Shown here: positions 1-8,279 of the stretch, piece after piece
How positions within the stretch are numbered: the stretch's first letter is position 1
Layout of the letters: each line of letters starts with the position of its first letter
From: an uncultured cyanobacterium
GTDB lineage: Bacteria > Cyanobacteriota > Cyanobacteriia > PCC-6307 > Cyanobiaceae
DNA length: 12,631 bases
NCBI GenBank assembly: GCA_903862155.1
Contig: CAIOXF010000058.1
Location: forward strand, 1-12,631
Reading direction: 5' to 3'
Notes under the pieces: model-generated
Seen by the model: only the letters and a program-made list of their open reading frames with translations
What the model was told of the DNA's origin: nothing
Databases searched by the model: none
Position numbers and translations under genes: made by a program

Positions 1-736
1 CGGCCGCTGGGATGCCCTGCTGCAGTTGGTGCAGCACCAGCCCTGGATCCACCGAGCCGCTGCGGGTGGCCATCACCAACCCCTCCAGGGGCGTGAAGCC
101 CATGGTGGTGGCGATGCTGCGCGGCGCGCCACCCGGCGGCAACACGATGGCGCAGAGAGAACAGCCGGCCCCCAGGTGGCAGCTGATCAAGCGCCGGGCG
201 CCCGGCCGCTGGGAGGCCACGGTTTCGCCCACGTGCTGGTGGTTGAGGCCGTGGAAGCCGAAGCGCCGCAGGCCCTGCTCGCGCCAGGCCAAGGGCAGGG
301 CATAGGTGTGGTGTGCCGGGGGGATCGTGGCGTGGAAGGCTGTGTCGAAGCAGGCCCACTGCTCCGCCTCCGGGTGCCACTGCACGAGCCAGCGCATCAC
401 CTGCAGGGCCGGGCCGTTGTGCAGCGGCGCCAGGGGCAACAGGGCCTCGATTGCCGCCAACACCTCCCCATCCAGCCGGCTGGGCGCCGTGAACCGCTCG
501 CCTCCGTGCACCACCCGGTGCCCCACCAGCTGGATCGCCTGCCGGTGAGCGGCCAGCTGGGGGGCCAGCCAGTCGTCGAGCACGGCCTCGGCCGCTCCGG
601 CCTCGCTGGCCTGCCAGTCGGTGTGACCGCGCCACACCGAGGTGAGCGCCCCGTCGCGGCTGCCCGGGGCCAGCAGCTCAGCCTTGAGGCTGGAGCTGCC
701 GGCATTGAGCACCAGCACCAGCAGGTCTGGTGTCAC
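1..736 (-). CDS. ackA: Acetate kinase, N-terminal 245 residues (cut by window edge)
   Basis: Acetate kinase interconverts acetyl-phosphate + ADP and acetate + ATP in the cytoplasm. The visible part holds the phosphate-binding start VLNAGSSSLK (residues 8-17), the segment GHRVVHGGE with the conserved Arg, the RFGFHG..H block, an HLGAG loop (187-191) and the TPLEGLVM.TRSGS.DP block, all in the family's order. The family is usually about 400 residues, so roughly 60% is present and the C-terminal part lies left of base 1. The start is a GTG at 734-736 whose last two bases are shared with the xfp stop (GTGA), which suggests translational coupling to phosphoketolase, the enzyme that makes its substrate. 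One oddity is the HLGAG loop: the usual nucleotide-binding form is HLGNG, so Asn is replaced by Ala. The enzyme identity is secure; the effect of the change is unknown. Confidence 0.95.
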   Translation of the reverse strand, partial: MTPDLLVLVLNAGSSSLKAELLAPGSRDGALTSVWRGHTDWQASEAGAAEAVLDDWLAPQLAAHRQAIQLVGHRVVHGGERFTAPSRLDGEVLAAIEALLPLAPLHNGPALQVMRWLVQWHPEAEQWACFDTAFHATIPPAHHTYALPLAWREQGLRRFGFHGLNHQHVGETVASQRPGARRLISCHLGAGCSLCAIVLPPGGAPRSIATTMGFTPLEGLVMATRSGSVDPGLVLHQLQQGIPAA

Positions 737-3153
737 CCCTCGCTGAGGCTCCAGCGCCAGTTGGTCACCTCTGGTGAATCCATGCCGTGGGCGTGGGCAT
801 AGGCGCGGTGGCTCAGGATCGCCTCCTTCATGCGCTCCTTCACGTGGGCGGCGCGGGAGCCCAGTTGGGGCACCCGGTCGATCACGTCGATCACCAGCGA
901 GAACCGGTCGATCTGGTTGTTCATCGCCAGTTCGAGCGGTGTGTTGATGTTGCCCTTCTCCTTGTAGCCACGCACGTGGAAGTTGGCGTGGTTGGTGCGG
1001 CGGTAGGTGAGGCGGTGAATCAGCCACGGATAGCCGTGGAAGTTGAAGATCACCGGCTTGTTGGTGGTGAACAGGCTGTCGAAATCCCGATCGGAGAGGC
1101 CGTGGGGGTGCTCCTTGGGATCGGTGAGGGCAAACAGCTTCACCACGTTGATCACGCGCACCTTCAGATAGGGAATCTCGCGGCGCAGGATTTCCACCGC
1201 CGCCAGGGTTTCCTTGGTGGGGATGTCTCCGGCGCAGGCCATCACCACATCGGGCTCGTCGGGTTCGGTGCCGTGGTGGTCGTTGCTGGCCCAGCTCCAC
1301 AGGCCGATGCCCTTGGCCACATGCTGGCGTGCCTGCTCCAGGGTGAGGTACTGCAGATGCTTCTGCTTGTCGCTCACGATGATGTTGCACACGTTGGTTT
1401 CGTGCAGCGCCGTTTCGGCCACCGCCAGCAGGGAGTTGGCGTCGGCCGGCAGATACACGCGCACCACCTCACCGCTCTTGTTGCCGGCCAGGTCGATGAA
1501 GCCGGGATCCTGGTGGGTGAAGCCGTTGTGATCCTGGCGCCACACGGTGGAGCTGATCAGGCAGTTCCAGGGGCCGATCGGGGCGCGCCAGGGGGCGTGG
1601 TGAATGCAGCTCTCCAGCCACTTGGCGTGCTGGTTGAACATCGAGGCGATCACATGGGCGAAGGCCTCGTAGGTGTGGAAGAACCCATAGCGACCCGTGA
1701 GGAGGTAACCCTCCATCATTCCCACCAGGGTGTGCTCACTCAGCATTTCCACCACGCGCCCATCGCGGCTGAGTTCGCTGCCGTTGAGGTCTTCCGGCAG
1801 GAAGTCTTCCATCCACACCTTCTTGGTGCGCTCGAAGATTGCCTGCAGGCGATTGGAGGCGGTTTCATCGGGGCCGAACACCCGCATGCTGCGGGGGTTC
1901 AGGCCGATCGCATCCCGCAGCAGCTGGCCCAGGGCGTAGGTGTTCTCGTATTCCACGGTGCCCGGGCTGGGCACATCCACGGCGTAGGTACTGCTCAGGG
2001 GCATGCGCAGCTTGTGGCGCAGCAAACCACCATTGGCGTGCAGGTTCGACCCCATGCGCCGGTTGCCCGTGGGTGATAGGGCCTGCAGCTCAGGTTTGAG
2101 CGTGCCGTTCTCATCGAACAGCTCCCAGGGGCGGTAGCTCTTGAGCCAGCTCTCCAGCTGCTGCAGCTGGGCGGTGTCGTGGCGGGGATCCGGCAGCGGC
2201 ACCTGGTGCGCTCGCCAGAAGCCCTCCAGTTTTTTCTCGCCCAGGGCGGCCGGGCCGGTCCAGCCCTTGGGGGAGCGCAGCACGATCATCGGCCAGTAGG
2301 GCCGCTGGGCTTCCCGCGTACGGCGGGCATCTTCCCGGATGGCCTGGATTTTGCCGATGGCGGTGTCCATGGCGTGGGCCATGGCCTGGTGCATGGCGGT
2401 GGGATCGCTGCCCTCCACGAACAGGGGATCCCAGCCGTAGCCGCGCATCAACTGCTCCAGCTCCTGGTGCGGGATGCGCGCCAGCAGCGTGGGGTTGGCG
2501 ATCTTGTAGCCGTTCAGATGCAGCACGGGCAGCACGGCCCCGTCGCTGATCGGATTGAGGAACTTGTTGATGTGCCAGCTGGTGGCCAGTGGGCCCGTTT
2601 CCGCTTCGCCATCGCCGATGCAGGCCAGGGCGATCAGGTTGGGGTTGTCGAAGGCGGCGCCGCAGGCGTGGGAGAGCACGTAGCCCAGCTCGCCCCCCTC
2701 GTGGATCGAGCCCGGCGTTTCCGGGGTGCAGTGGGAGCCGATGTGGCCCGGAAAGGAGAACTGCTTGAAGAAGCGGCCCATCCCCTCTTCATCCCGGCTC
2801 TTGTCGGGATACACCTCGCTGTAGGAGCCATCGAGATAGGTGGGCCCCAGCACCCCGGGCGCCCCATGGCCCGGGCCCGACAGGTAGATCATGTCGAGAT
2901 CCCGCTGGCGGATCACCCGGTTGGCGTGGGCCCAGAGGAAGGCCTGGCCGGGACTCGATCCCCAATGACCCAGCAGCCGGTTCTTGATGTGCTCGGGCCG
3001 CAGCGGTTCCCGCAGCAGAGGGTTGTCCTGGAGGTAGATCATCCCCACCGCCAGGTAATTGGCGGCCCGCCACCAGGCATCGATCAGGCCCAGTTCCTGG
3101 GGCGTGGCCGGACCGGCCTGGCTGTGGGCAGTTCCTGGGAAGGTGCTGGTCAT
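733..3153 (-). CDS. xfp: Phosphoketolase (xylulose-5-phosphate / fructose-6-phosphate)
   Basis: This thiamine-diphosphate enzyme splits xylulose-5-P or fructose-6-P with phosphate into acetyl-phosphate plus glyceraldehyde-3-P or erythrose-4-P. The protein is 806 residues, full length for the family. Visible landmarks are the GHWG His (63), SGPGHGAPG (92-100, His96), SHCTPETPGSIHEGGELGY with His141 and the signature Glu-Gly-Gly-Glu, the ThDP motif GDGEAETGPLA (180-190) with the following Asn, SPKGWTGP, the WRAHQVP His (316), and the MLSEH segment (Glu near 473) that aligns with the transketolase-type catalytic Glu. The C-terminal third carries the HNGFTHQDPGF block. The ATG at 3151-3153 gives the expected N-terminus. 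It sits 140 bases downstream of the cNMP-domain gene and overlaps ackA, so acetyl-phosphate would pass straight to acetate kinase. Substrate preference cannot be read from the sequence. Confidence 0.97.
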   Translation of the reverse strand: MTSTFPGTAHSQAGPATPQELGLIDAWWRAANYLAVGMIYLQDNPLLREPLRPEHIKNRLLGHWGSSPGQAFLWAHANRVIRQRDLDMIYLSGPGHGAPGVLGPTYLDGSYSEVYPDKSRDEEGMGRFFKQFSFPGHIGSHCTPETPGSIHEGGELGYVLSHACGAAFDNPNLIALACIGDGEAETGPLATSWHINKFLNPISDGAVLPVLHLNGYKIANPTLLARIPHQELEQLMRGYGWDPLFVEGSDPTAMHQAMAHAMDTAIGKIQAIREDARRTREAQRPYWPMIVLRSPKGWTGPAALGEKKLEGFWRAHQVPLPDPRHDTAQLQQLESWLKSYRPWELFDENGTLKPELQALSPTGNRRMGSNLHANGGLLRHKLRMPLSSTYAVDVPSPGTVEYENTYALGQLLRDAIGLNPRSMRVFGPDETASNRLQAIFERTKKVWMEDFLPEDLNGSELSRDGRVVEMLSEHTLVGMMEGYLLTGRYGFFHTYEAFAHVIASMFNQHAKWLESCIHHAPWRAPIGPWNCLISSTVWRQDHNGFTHQDPGFIDLAGNKSGEVVRVYLPADANSLLAVAETALHETNVCNIIVSDKQKHLQYLTLEQARQHVAKGIGLWSWASNDHHGTEPDEPDVVMACAGDIPTKETLAAVEILRREIPYLKVRVINVVKLFALTDPKEHPHGLSDRDFDSLFTTNKPVIFNFHGYPWLIHRLTYRRTNHANFHVRGYKEKGNINTPLELAMNNQIDRFSLVIDVIDRVPQLGSRAAHVKERMKEAILSHRAYAHAHGMDSPEVTNWRWSLSEG

Positions 3154-3228
3154 GGTGGGTTTGGCACGGCGCCCGGATTGGTTTCACGATGCTGGGATTC
3201 GCTCGCGGCGTCACGAACGATCAGGGCA

Positions 3229-3243
3229 TCGAAATTGTTTCGA
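3229..3243. promoter_or_regulatory. Perfect 15-base palindrome upstream of xfp, candidate operator
   Basis: TCGAAA and TTTCGA form a perfect 6+6 inverted repeat around a 3-base centre (TTG on the plus strand). It lies 76-90 bases ahead of the xfp start, in the 140-base spacer after the cNMP-domain gene. Symmetry with a short odd spacer is typical of a dimeric repressor or activator site. A half-related CATCGTGAAAC lies between it and xfp on the minus strand. I do not recognise the regulator, and no clear -35/-10 pair is visible beside it. Confidence 0.4.
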
Positions 3244-3293
3244 GCGCTACTGATCGGGGGCGGCGAGTGTCGCGCGGATGAGCCGGGAGGAGA

Positions 3294-3677
3294 TCAGCCG
3301 TTGGCCACCGCCTGCTTCAGCTGCTGCAGCCGCAGTTCCAGGTCGTGCAGCATCTCCAGCCCGAACAGCGGCAGTTCCTGCATCGCGAACAGGAATTCGG
3401 GCCGGTCCATTTCCAGCAGCTCGCAGTCGGTGCTGGCGGTGGCGGTGCCGTAGCGCCGGTGCTCGCCATCCACCAGGGCGCCCACGCCAAAGCAGCTGCC
3501 CGGACCGATGGTTTCCCGCAGCACGCTGCCCCAGGTGATCTCCACGGTGCCGCTCACGATTCCGTAGAGCTGGTCGCCGAAGTCGCCGGGGGAAAAGATC
3601 ACATCGCCGGCCTTCACGTGGATCGTTGGGCGGTTCTGGGAGAGGGCGTTGATGGTGAGGAGTTCCTGGGAGGTCAT
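3294..3677 (-). CDS. Stand-alone cyclic-nucleotide-binding (CRP-like) domain protein
   Basis: This 127-residue protein consists almost entirely of one cNMP-binding beta-roll: V.AGDVIFSPGDFGDQLYGI (21-40), VSGTVEI (41-47), a phosphate-binding-cassette-like segment GPGSCFGVGAL (58-68), then TDCELLEMDRPEFLFAM (83-99) and a C-terminal helix. CRP/FNR regulators add a helix-turn-helix after this fold, but nothing follows here, so it is unlikely to bind DNA itself. In an ungapped match to E. coli CRP, the cAMP-contacting Glu72 corresponds to Val65 and Arg82 to Arg75, so cyclic nucleotide binding is doubtful. The start is the ATG at 3675-3677; the same frame stays open upstream into glgP, but that stretch has no family character. 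It lies 59 bases after glgP and 140 before xfp, so it could be a partner or sensor for this glycogen/phosphoketolase cluster. That role is inference. Confidence 0.85.
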   Translation of the reverse strand: MTSQELLTINALSQNRPTIHVKAGDVIFSPGDFGDQLYGIVSGTVEITWGSVLRETIGPGSCFGVGALVDGEHRRYGTATASTDCELLEMDRPEFLFAMQELPLFGLEMLHDLELRLQQLKQAVANG

Positions 3678-3736
3678 GGGTCTGATGGATGGATGGAACG
3701 GAGGGATTGGGTAGTTCGCGTGAATGGGTGTTGTGG

Positions 3737-6259
3737 TCAGGCGTCGATCGGGCAGCTCATGTCCACCGGACAGGCCGACACCCCCCAGATCTCCTGGGCA
3801 TAGGTGCGGATGGCGCGGTCTGAGGAAAAGAAGCCGCTGCGGGCCAGGGTGAGCACGCTGCGTCGGCGCCACTCCTCGGGCTGCGCCCACAAGGCATCCA
3901 CGCTGGCTTGGGCGGCGAGATAGCCGTTGAAGTCGGCGATCACGGCGAAGGGGTCGCGGCCCACCAGGTTTTCCACCAAGGGGCGGAACAGGTCGCCATT
4001 GCCGTGGCTGAAATGGCCGGCCTCCACCAGGTTGATCGCTTCGCGCAGCTCCGGTTGGGCATCGAGCCATTCCCAGGGCCGGTAGTGCGCCAGCAGCGTC
4101 TTGATCTCCTCGGCGCTGTGGCCGAACAGGAAGAAGCTGTTGGGGCCCACTCGCTCCAGGATTTCCACGTTGGCCCCGTCGAGGGTGCCGATCGTGAGCG
4201 CGCCATTCATGGCGAGCTTCATGTTTCCCGTGCCCGAGGCTTCGTAGCCGGCGGTAGAGATCTGTTCCGAGAGGTCGGCGGCTGGATACACCAGCTCACT
4301 GAGCTTCACGTTGTAATCCGGCAGGAACACCACCTGCAGTAGCCCCCGGCAGTCGGGATCGCTGTTCACCACCTCGGCGATGGCGTGGATGAAGCGGATG
4401 ATCAGCTTGGCCATGAAGTAGCCAGGTGCCGCTTTGCCCCCGAACACCACCGTGCGGGGTGCCATGCCAGCCGTATCGCCGTTCTTGATGCGCAGGTAGC
4501 GCGCGATCACCTGCAGGGCATTGAGGTGCTGGCGCTTGTACTCGTGGATGCGCTTCACCTGCACATCGAACAGGCTCAGGGGATCCACCACCACATGGGT
4601 CACGGCTGCGATCCGCTGGGCTAACCGCCGCTTCGCCTCAAGCCGGCAGGCCCCCCACCGCTCCAGGAAGCTCGCATCGTGCAGAAAACCTTCGAGCTCC
4701 GGCCACCGTTCCGCCTGCACCGGCCAGTCGGGCCCCAGGCAGCGGCTGAGTAGGTCATGGAGTGGGGGGTTGGCTAGGGCCAACCAGCGCCGGGGTGTCA
4801 CGCCGTTGGTCACGTTCGTGAACTTTTCCGGCCAGAGGGCCGCGAACGCTGGCATCAGGCTGGTGCGTACCAGGCCGCTGTGCAGCTCGGCCACCCCGTT
4901 CACGTGGTGTGAGGCCACGGTGGCGAGGTGGGCCATACGTACCGCCTTGTTGCCGCGCTCATCGATAATTGACACCTCCCGCAGCAGGCCGTCGTTGCCG
5001 GGGGCGGCCAAGCGCACCTGCTGCAGGAAGCGCCGGTTGATCTCAAAGATGATCTCCAGATGGCGTGGCAGCACCGAGGCAAACAGGCCCAGGTCCCAGC
5101 ACTCCAGAGCTTCGGGCAGGAGGGTGTGGTTGGTGTAAGCGATGGAGCGCTCGGTGATGGCCCAGGCTTCCTCCCAGTCGAGCACGTGCTCATCGATCAG
5201 GAGCCGCATCAGTTCGGCCACCGCGATGGCGGGGTGGGTGTCGTTGAGCTGAACGGCCCAGTGTTCGGGAAATTCGTGCAGTGGGATCTCCCGTTTCCCC
5301 AGGCTGCGCAGCATGTCTTGCAGCGAACAGCTCACGAAGAAGAACTGCTGCTTAAGCCGCAGCCTCCTGCCGGCATCGGTGCCGTCGTTGGGATAGAGCA
5401 CCTTCGAGAGTGTTTCGGAGCTCACCTTCTGCTCCACGGCGCCGTAGAAATCGCCGCTGTTGAAGGCTGCCAGATCGAAGCTCTCACCGGCCACGGCCCG
5501 CCATAGGCGTAGCCGCGTGCAGGTGTTCACCCGGTACCCAGGCATCGGCACATCGTGGGGAATCCCAAGGGCGTACTCCGTGGGGCTCCACCGCACCCGG
5601 TAGCGCCCCATGCTGTCGCGGTAAGCCTCGGTGTGGCCACCGAATCCCACGCGGCAGCGTTTGTCGGGATACACCAGTTCCCAGGGCCAGCCGCCCTTGA
5701 GCCATTGGTCGGTGATCTCCACCTGCCAACCGTCATGGATGGCCTGATCGAAGATGCCGAATTCGTAGCGGATTCCATAGCCAGTGGCGGGAATCTCCAG
5801 GGTGGCGAGGGATTCGATGAAGCAGGCGGCGAGGCGTCCGAGGCCGCCGTTACCAAGCCCCGGTTCTTCCTCGATGGCCAGGAGTTGATCCAGGTTGGCG
5901 ATGCCGAAATGGCGCATGGCCTCTTCGGCTTCAGCCCGGATCCCGAGCATTAGCAGGTTGTTCCCGAGCTGGGGCCCGATCAGGAATTCCGCCGACAGAT
6001 AGGCCACCGCCTTGGGCCGTTGGTTGCGGAGCACCTCCTTGTAGGCGAGGTGGCGGCTCATCAGGCGGTCGCGCACGGCATGGCTGAGGGCCATGTAGAG
6101 ATCGTGCGGGGTGGCGCTGGCGGCAGACCGTCCAAGCGTGAAGAACAGGTGTTCCGTAACCCCGTGACGCACATTGTCGGAGGTGAGGCCGGTGCGCTCG
6201 GTGTCGCCGTAGCTGGCGGGAGAAGGAATGTCCTGCGCTGGGCGCAAGGTGGATGTCAT
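3737..6259 (-). CDS. glgP: Glycogen/starch (alpha-glucan) phosphorylase
   Basis: This pyridoxal-phosphate enzyme releases glucose-1-phosphate from the non-reducing ends of glycogen (glycosyltransferase family 35). The 840-residue length fits the family. Landmarks are YLSAEFLIG (87-95), GLGNGGLGRLAACF (134-147), LNDTHPA (338-344), FGGKAAPGY, and EASGTGNMK with the PLP-binding Lys at 681, followed by LAMNGALTIGTLDGANVEI. The ATG at 6257-6259 is chosen because conserved sequence starts soon after it. An in-frame start at 6421 would add 54 low-complexity residues and overlap the divergent gene. The protein ends with a short tail holding two cysteines (830 and 836) past the usual end, which may be lineage-specific. 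It is the first gene of the leftward cluster and would feed hexose phosphate toward phosphoketolase. Confidence 0.96.
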   Translation of the reverse strand: MTSTLRPAQDIPSPASYGDTERTGLTSDNVRHGVTEHLFFTLGRSAASATPHDLYMALSHAVRDRLMSRHLAYKEVLRNQRPKAVAYLSAEFLIGPQLGNNLLMLGIRAEAEEAMRHFGIANLDQLLAIEEEPGLGNGGLGRLAACFIESLATLEIPATGYGIRYEFGIFDQAIHDGWQVEITDQWLKGGWPWELVYPDKRCRVGFGGHTEAYRDSMGRYRVRWSPTEYALGIPHDVPMPGYRVNTCTRLRLWRAVAGESFDLAAFNSGDFYGAVEQKVSSETLSKVLYPNDGTDAGRRLRLKQQFFFVSCSLQDMLRSLGKREIPLHEFPEHWAVQLNDTHPAIAVAELMRLLIDEHVLDWEEAWAITERSIAYTNHTLLPEALECWDLGLFASVLPRHLEIIFEINRRFLQQVRLAAPGNDGLLREVSIIDERGNKAVRMAHLATVASHHVNGVAELHSGLVRTSLMPAFAALWPEKFTNVTNGVTPRRWLALANPPLHDLLSRCLGPDWPVQAERWPELEGFLHDASFLERWGACRLEAKRRLAQRIAAVTHVVVDPLSLFDVQVKRIHEYKRQHLNALQVIARYLRIKNGDTAGMAPRTVVFGGKAAPGYFMAKLIIRFIHAIAEVVNSDPDCRGLLQVVFLPDYNVKLSELVYPAADLSEQISTAGYEASGTGNMKLAMNGALTIGTLDGANVEILERVGPNSFFLFGHSAEEIKTLLAHYRPWEWLDAQPELREAINLVEAGHFSHGNGDLFRPLVENLVGRDPFAVIADFNGYLAAQASVDALWAQPEEWRRRSVLTLARSGFFSSDRAIRTYAQEIWGVSACPVDMSCPIDA

Positions 6260-6392
6260 GGACGGAGGGATCCGACGCGTCCACCCTGCACCGGGTTTGG
6301 TTAAGGCGTCGTCAACATCTGCAGCTCCCTGGCGGTTGGTCTGCTCGGTTTCGCCACGCTGCCTACCTTGACAACGGCCGTGTGCCGAGCCG
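6260..6392. promoter_or_regulatory. Divergent intergenic region, glgP versus RCK channel-like gene
   Basis: These 133 bases between two divergent starts must hold promoters for both directions. I see an 8-base palindrome GACGCGTC (6274-6281) just upstream of glgP. A perfect TTGACA lies at 6368-6373, but it is only about 20 bases ahead of the plus-strand GTG, too close to serve as a -35 for that start. No convincing -35/-10 pair or Shine-Dalgarno sequence was found for either gene. Confidence 0.4.
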
Positions 6393-8279
6393 GTGACACC
6401 CCCTTGGTCGACGACAACCAACCTGCAGGAACAGCCGGTGTTGGTTTGTGGTCTGGGGGCGTTTGGTCAGGCGGTGCTGGCCCGTTTGCTGCCGTTTGCG
6501 ATTCCGCTCAGGTTGCTGGATCTGCGGCGACCCGACTGGCGGATGCCGGCCTTGGAGGAAGCACTCGGCGATCAGGTGGTCATTGGCGACATGCGACGCC
6601 CTCGGGTGTTGCGGCAGGCAGGAGCTGAGCAGGCTCGCGCCGTGCTGCTGCTGGGTTCCGACAGCACGGCCAACTTCGAAGCGGCATTGCAGGTGCGGTT
6701 GCTCAATCCTGAGGCAGTGATTGTGGTGCGCTCGTCGAGCGATCTTGATCACCTCGGCACGCTGCTGGAGCAGCGATTACCTGCCCTCACTGTTGTTGAT
6801 CCCGTGCAGCTCACGGCTGGGGCTCTGGTGCAGGCGCTGCGACCTGGCCATCAAGAGGCGCGCCTCATGGTGGATGGCGAAGCCTTTGAAGTGTTCCGCG
6901 GAACCCTGGATGACCGCCGCTTCCAGCGGCCCTTGTGGATCGATCATCAACCCAGTGATTGGCTGGTGGCGCCGGTTTCCTTTCATTCCCGCCAGGCCAC
7001 GTTTTCTGCTTCCCGTCCCACGGCGCGTGCCCGCCGCGTCGCTCTGCCGATCGAGCCTGTTGTGCGGTGGTTCGCTCAGCGCACCACCCTCCAATGGAGC
7101 GTGCTAACGGCTGTCGCAGGGATGCTGATGATCGGCATCCAGCTGTTTTCCAAGCCAGGGGGATGGGTGCAAGGCGCTTTCGTGACGATGGCTCTGCTCA
7201 AGGGCGATTACATCGATCCCACGAATGTGGTGATCCGCCACCAGCCCGGCACTGAGAGCGGTGATGGCTGGTTGATCAGCGCCACCCTTATGTATTCACT
7301 GGTGGGCACTCTGCTCACATCAGCATTGGTGGCCCTGATCCTTGACCATCTGCTGAGCGCTCGATTTGGTCTCCGCCGTCGTGGGGTGAAACGCTCGACG
7401 GAGCCGATCGTGTTGGTGGGTGGAGGTCGGTTAGCGGCCCGAGTGGCATCTCTACTGGCGACAGAGCATTACACCGTTGTGCGGGTGGAAGCTGATCCGG
7501 CTGGGGTCGACGACGGATCTTCTGTCGCTTTCTCAAGCCTGGAGCGTGCCTCTGCAAGCCTGGCCGGTCTGCCAGTGAGGGCGGTCGCTGCCCTCACTGG
7601 GAACTTGCTCGAAGACCTGCGCCATACCCTGCAACTGCAGGAGCGATGGCCAGAGGCCCGTTTCGCCATGCTCGCCCGCGGTGAGGGGGCTGCTGAGCGG
7701 CTCGGTGAATTGCTGGGTGGGGCTGTGTTGGTGTCACCGATCGAGCTGGGCGCCGAGGTGGTGGTGGCAACGGCGTTTGGCGAGCGAGTGGAGGGGGTGT
7801 GGCGCCTTGTGGACCACACGGTGTTGCAGGTGCGTTATCGCGTTACCGCCAGTGACACCCTCATCGGACTCACTGTGACGCGGCTTGAGCATGGATTCGG
7901 CTTCACGGTTCTGGCGCTGCGCCGGGCTCGTGGCGTCGAATCCATGGCGCCTCCCCCTCCTGAGGCAGTTCTGGCCGAGGACGATCAAGTGGTGGTGCTG
8001 GCCACAATCAAGGCTTTGCGCCGTGTGGAGCGCGGAGCCCTGCAGCCTCCGGGCTGTTGCGTTCACTGGGAACTCCCCTCGCCGCTGAGTTCCGAGCTGC
8101 GCTTCGCCGTTCAGCAGAGCCTGGCTCGCTATCTAGGGCTGACTCCCGATTCAGCAGCCTTGCTTCTCCGTGAGGGGAGTGGACTTGGCGTGCCGATCGA
8201 TCCGGAGTGCGGTGCCTTGCTGGTGCGTGATCTGCGCCGTCAGGGCCTGCAGGTGCGGCTTGATGCCACGGATAACTGA
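6393..8279 (+). CDS. Two-RCK membrane protein resembling a K+ channel with a degenerate filter
   Basis: The 628-residue protein starts with a TrkA-N/RCK Rossmann domain (VLVCGLGAFG, residues 16-25, continuing to about 150). A linker follows, then a hydrophobic helix at about 234-253, a pore-loop-like segment WVQGAFVTMALLKGDYIDP (258-276) and a second helix at about 293-319. After these come a second RCK-N domain (LVGGGRLAA, from about 338) and an RCK-C/TrkA-C domain (about 478-545), with a C-terminal tail. Two helices plus a re-entrant loop followed by RCK domains is the plan of RCK-gated K+ channels, but the TVGYGD filter is absent: the matching place reads ALLKGD. An RCK domain ahead of the pore is also unusual. 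It is probably a cytoplasmic-membrane ion channel or transporter gated by nucleotide, with unknown ion. The GTG start is provisional, since no ATG fits. It is transcribed away from glgP and stands alone. Confidence 0.75.
   Translation: MTPPWSTTTNLQEQPVLVCGLGAFGQAVLARLLPFAIPLRLLDLRRPDWRMPALEEALGDQVVIGDMRRPRVLRQAGAEQARAVLLLGSDSTANFEAALQVRLLNPEAVIVVRSSSDLDHLGTLLEQRLPALTVVDPVQLTAGALVQALRPGHQEARLMVDGEAFEVFRGTLDDRRFQRPLWIDHQPSDWLVAPVSFHSRQATFSASRPTARARRVALPIEPVVRWFAQRTTLQWSVLTAVAGMLMIGIQLFSKPGGWVQGAFVTMALLKGDYIDPTNVVIRHQPGTESGDGWLISATLMYSLVGTLLTSALVALILDHLLSARFGLRRRGVKRSTEPIVLVGGGRLAARVASLLATEHYTVVRVEADPAGVDDGSSVAFSSLERASASLAGLPVRAVAALTGNLLEDLRHTLQLQERWPEARFAMLARGEGAAERLGELLGGAVLVSPIELGAEVVVATAFGERVEGVWRLVDHTVLQVRYRVTASDTLIGLTVTRLEHGFGFTVLALRRARGVESMAPPPPEAVLAEDDQVVVLATIKALRRVERGALQPPGCCVHWELPSPLSSELRFAVQQSLARYLGLTPDSAALLLREGSGLGVPIDPECGALLVRDLRRQGLQVRLDATDN

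Noticed and set aside
787..3453. Two very long plus-strand open frames (787-2076 and 2179-3453) opposite xfp
   Set aside because: They are antisense to a clear phosphoketolase. They are rich in Gly, Ala, His and Val as expected from the reverse of GC-rich codons and have no domain character.
3678..4070. N-terminal extension of the cNMP-domain gene (longer in-frame start at 4070)
   Set aside because: The extra 131 residues overlap the end of glgP in another frame and read as Arg/Pro/Gly-rich low-complexity sequence.
6260..6421. Longer glgP start at 6421
   Set aside because: It would add 54 non-conserved residues and overlap the start of the divergent channel-like gene; the ATG at 6257-6259 fits family length.
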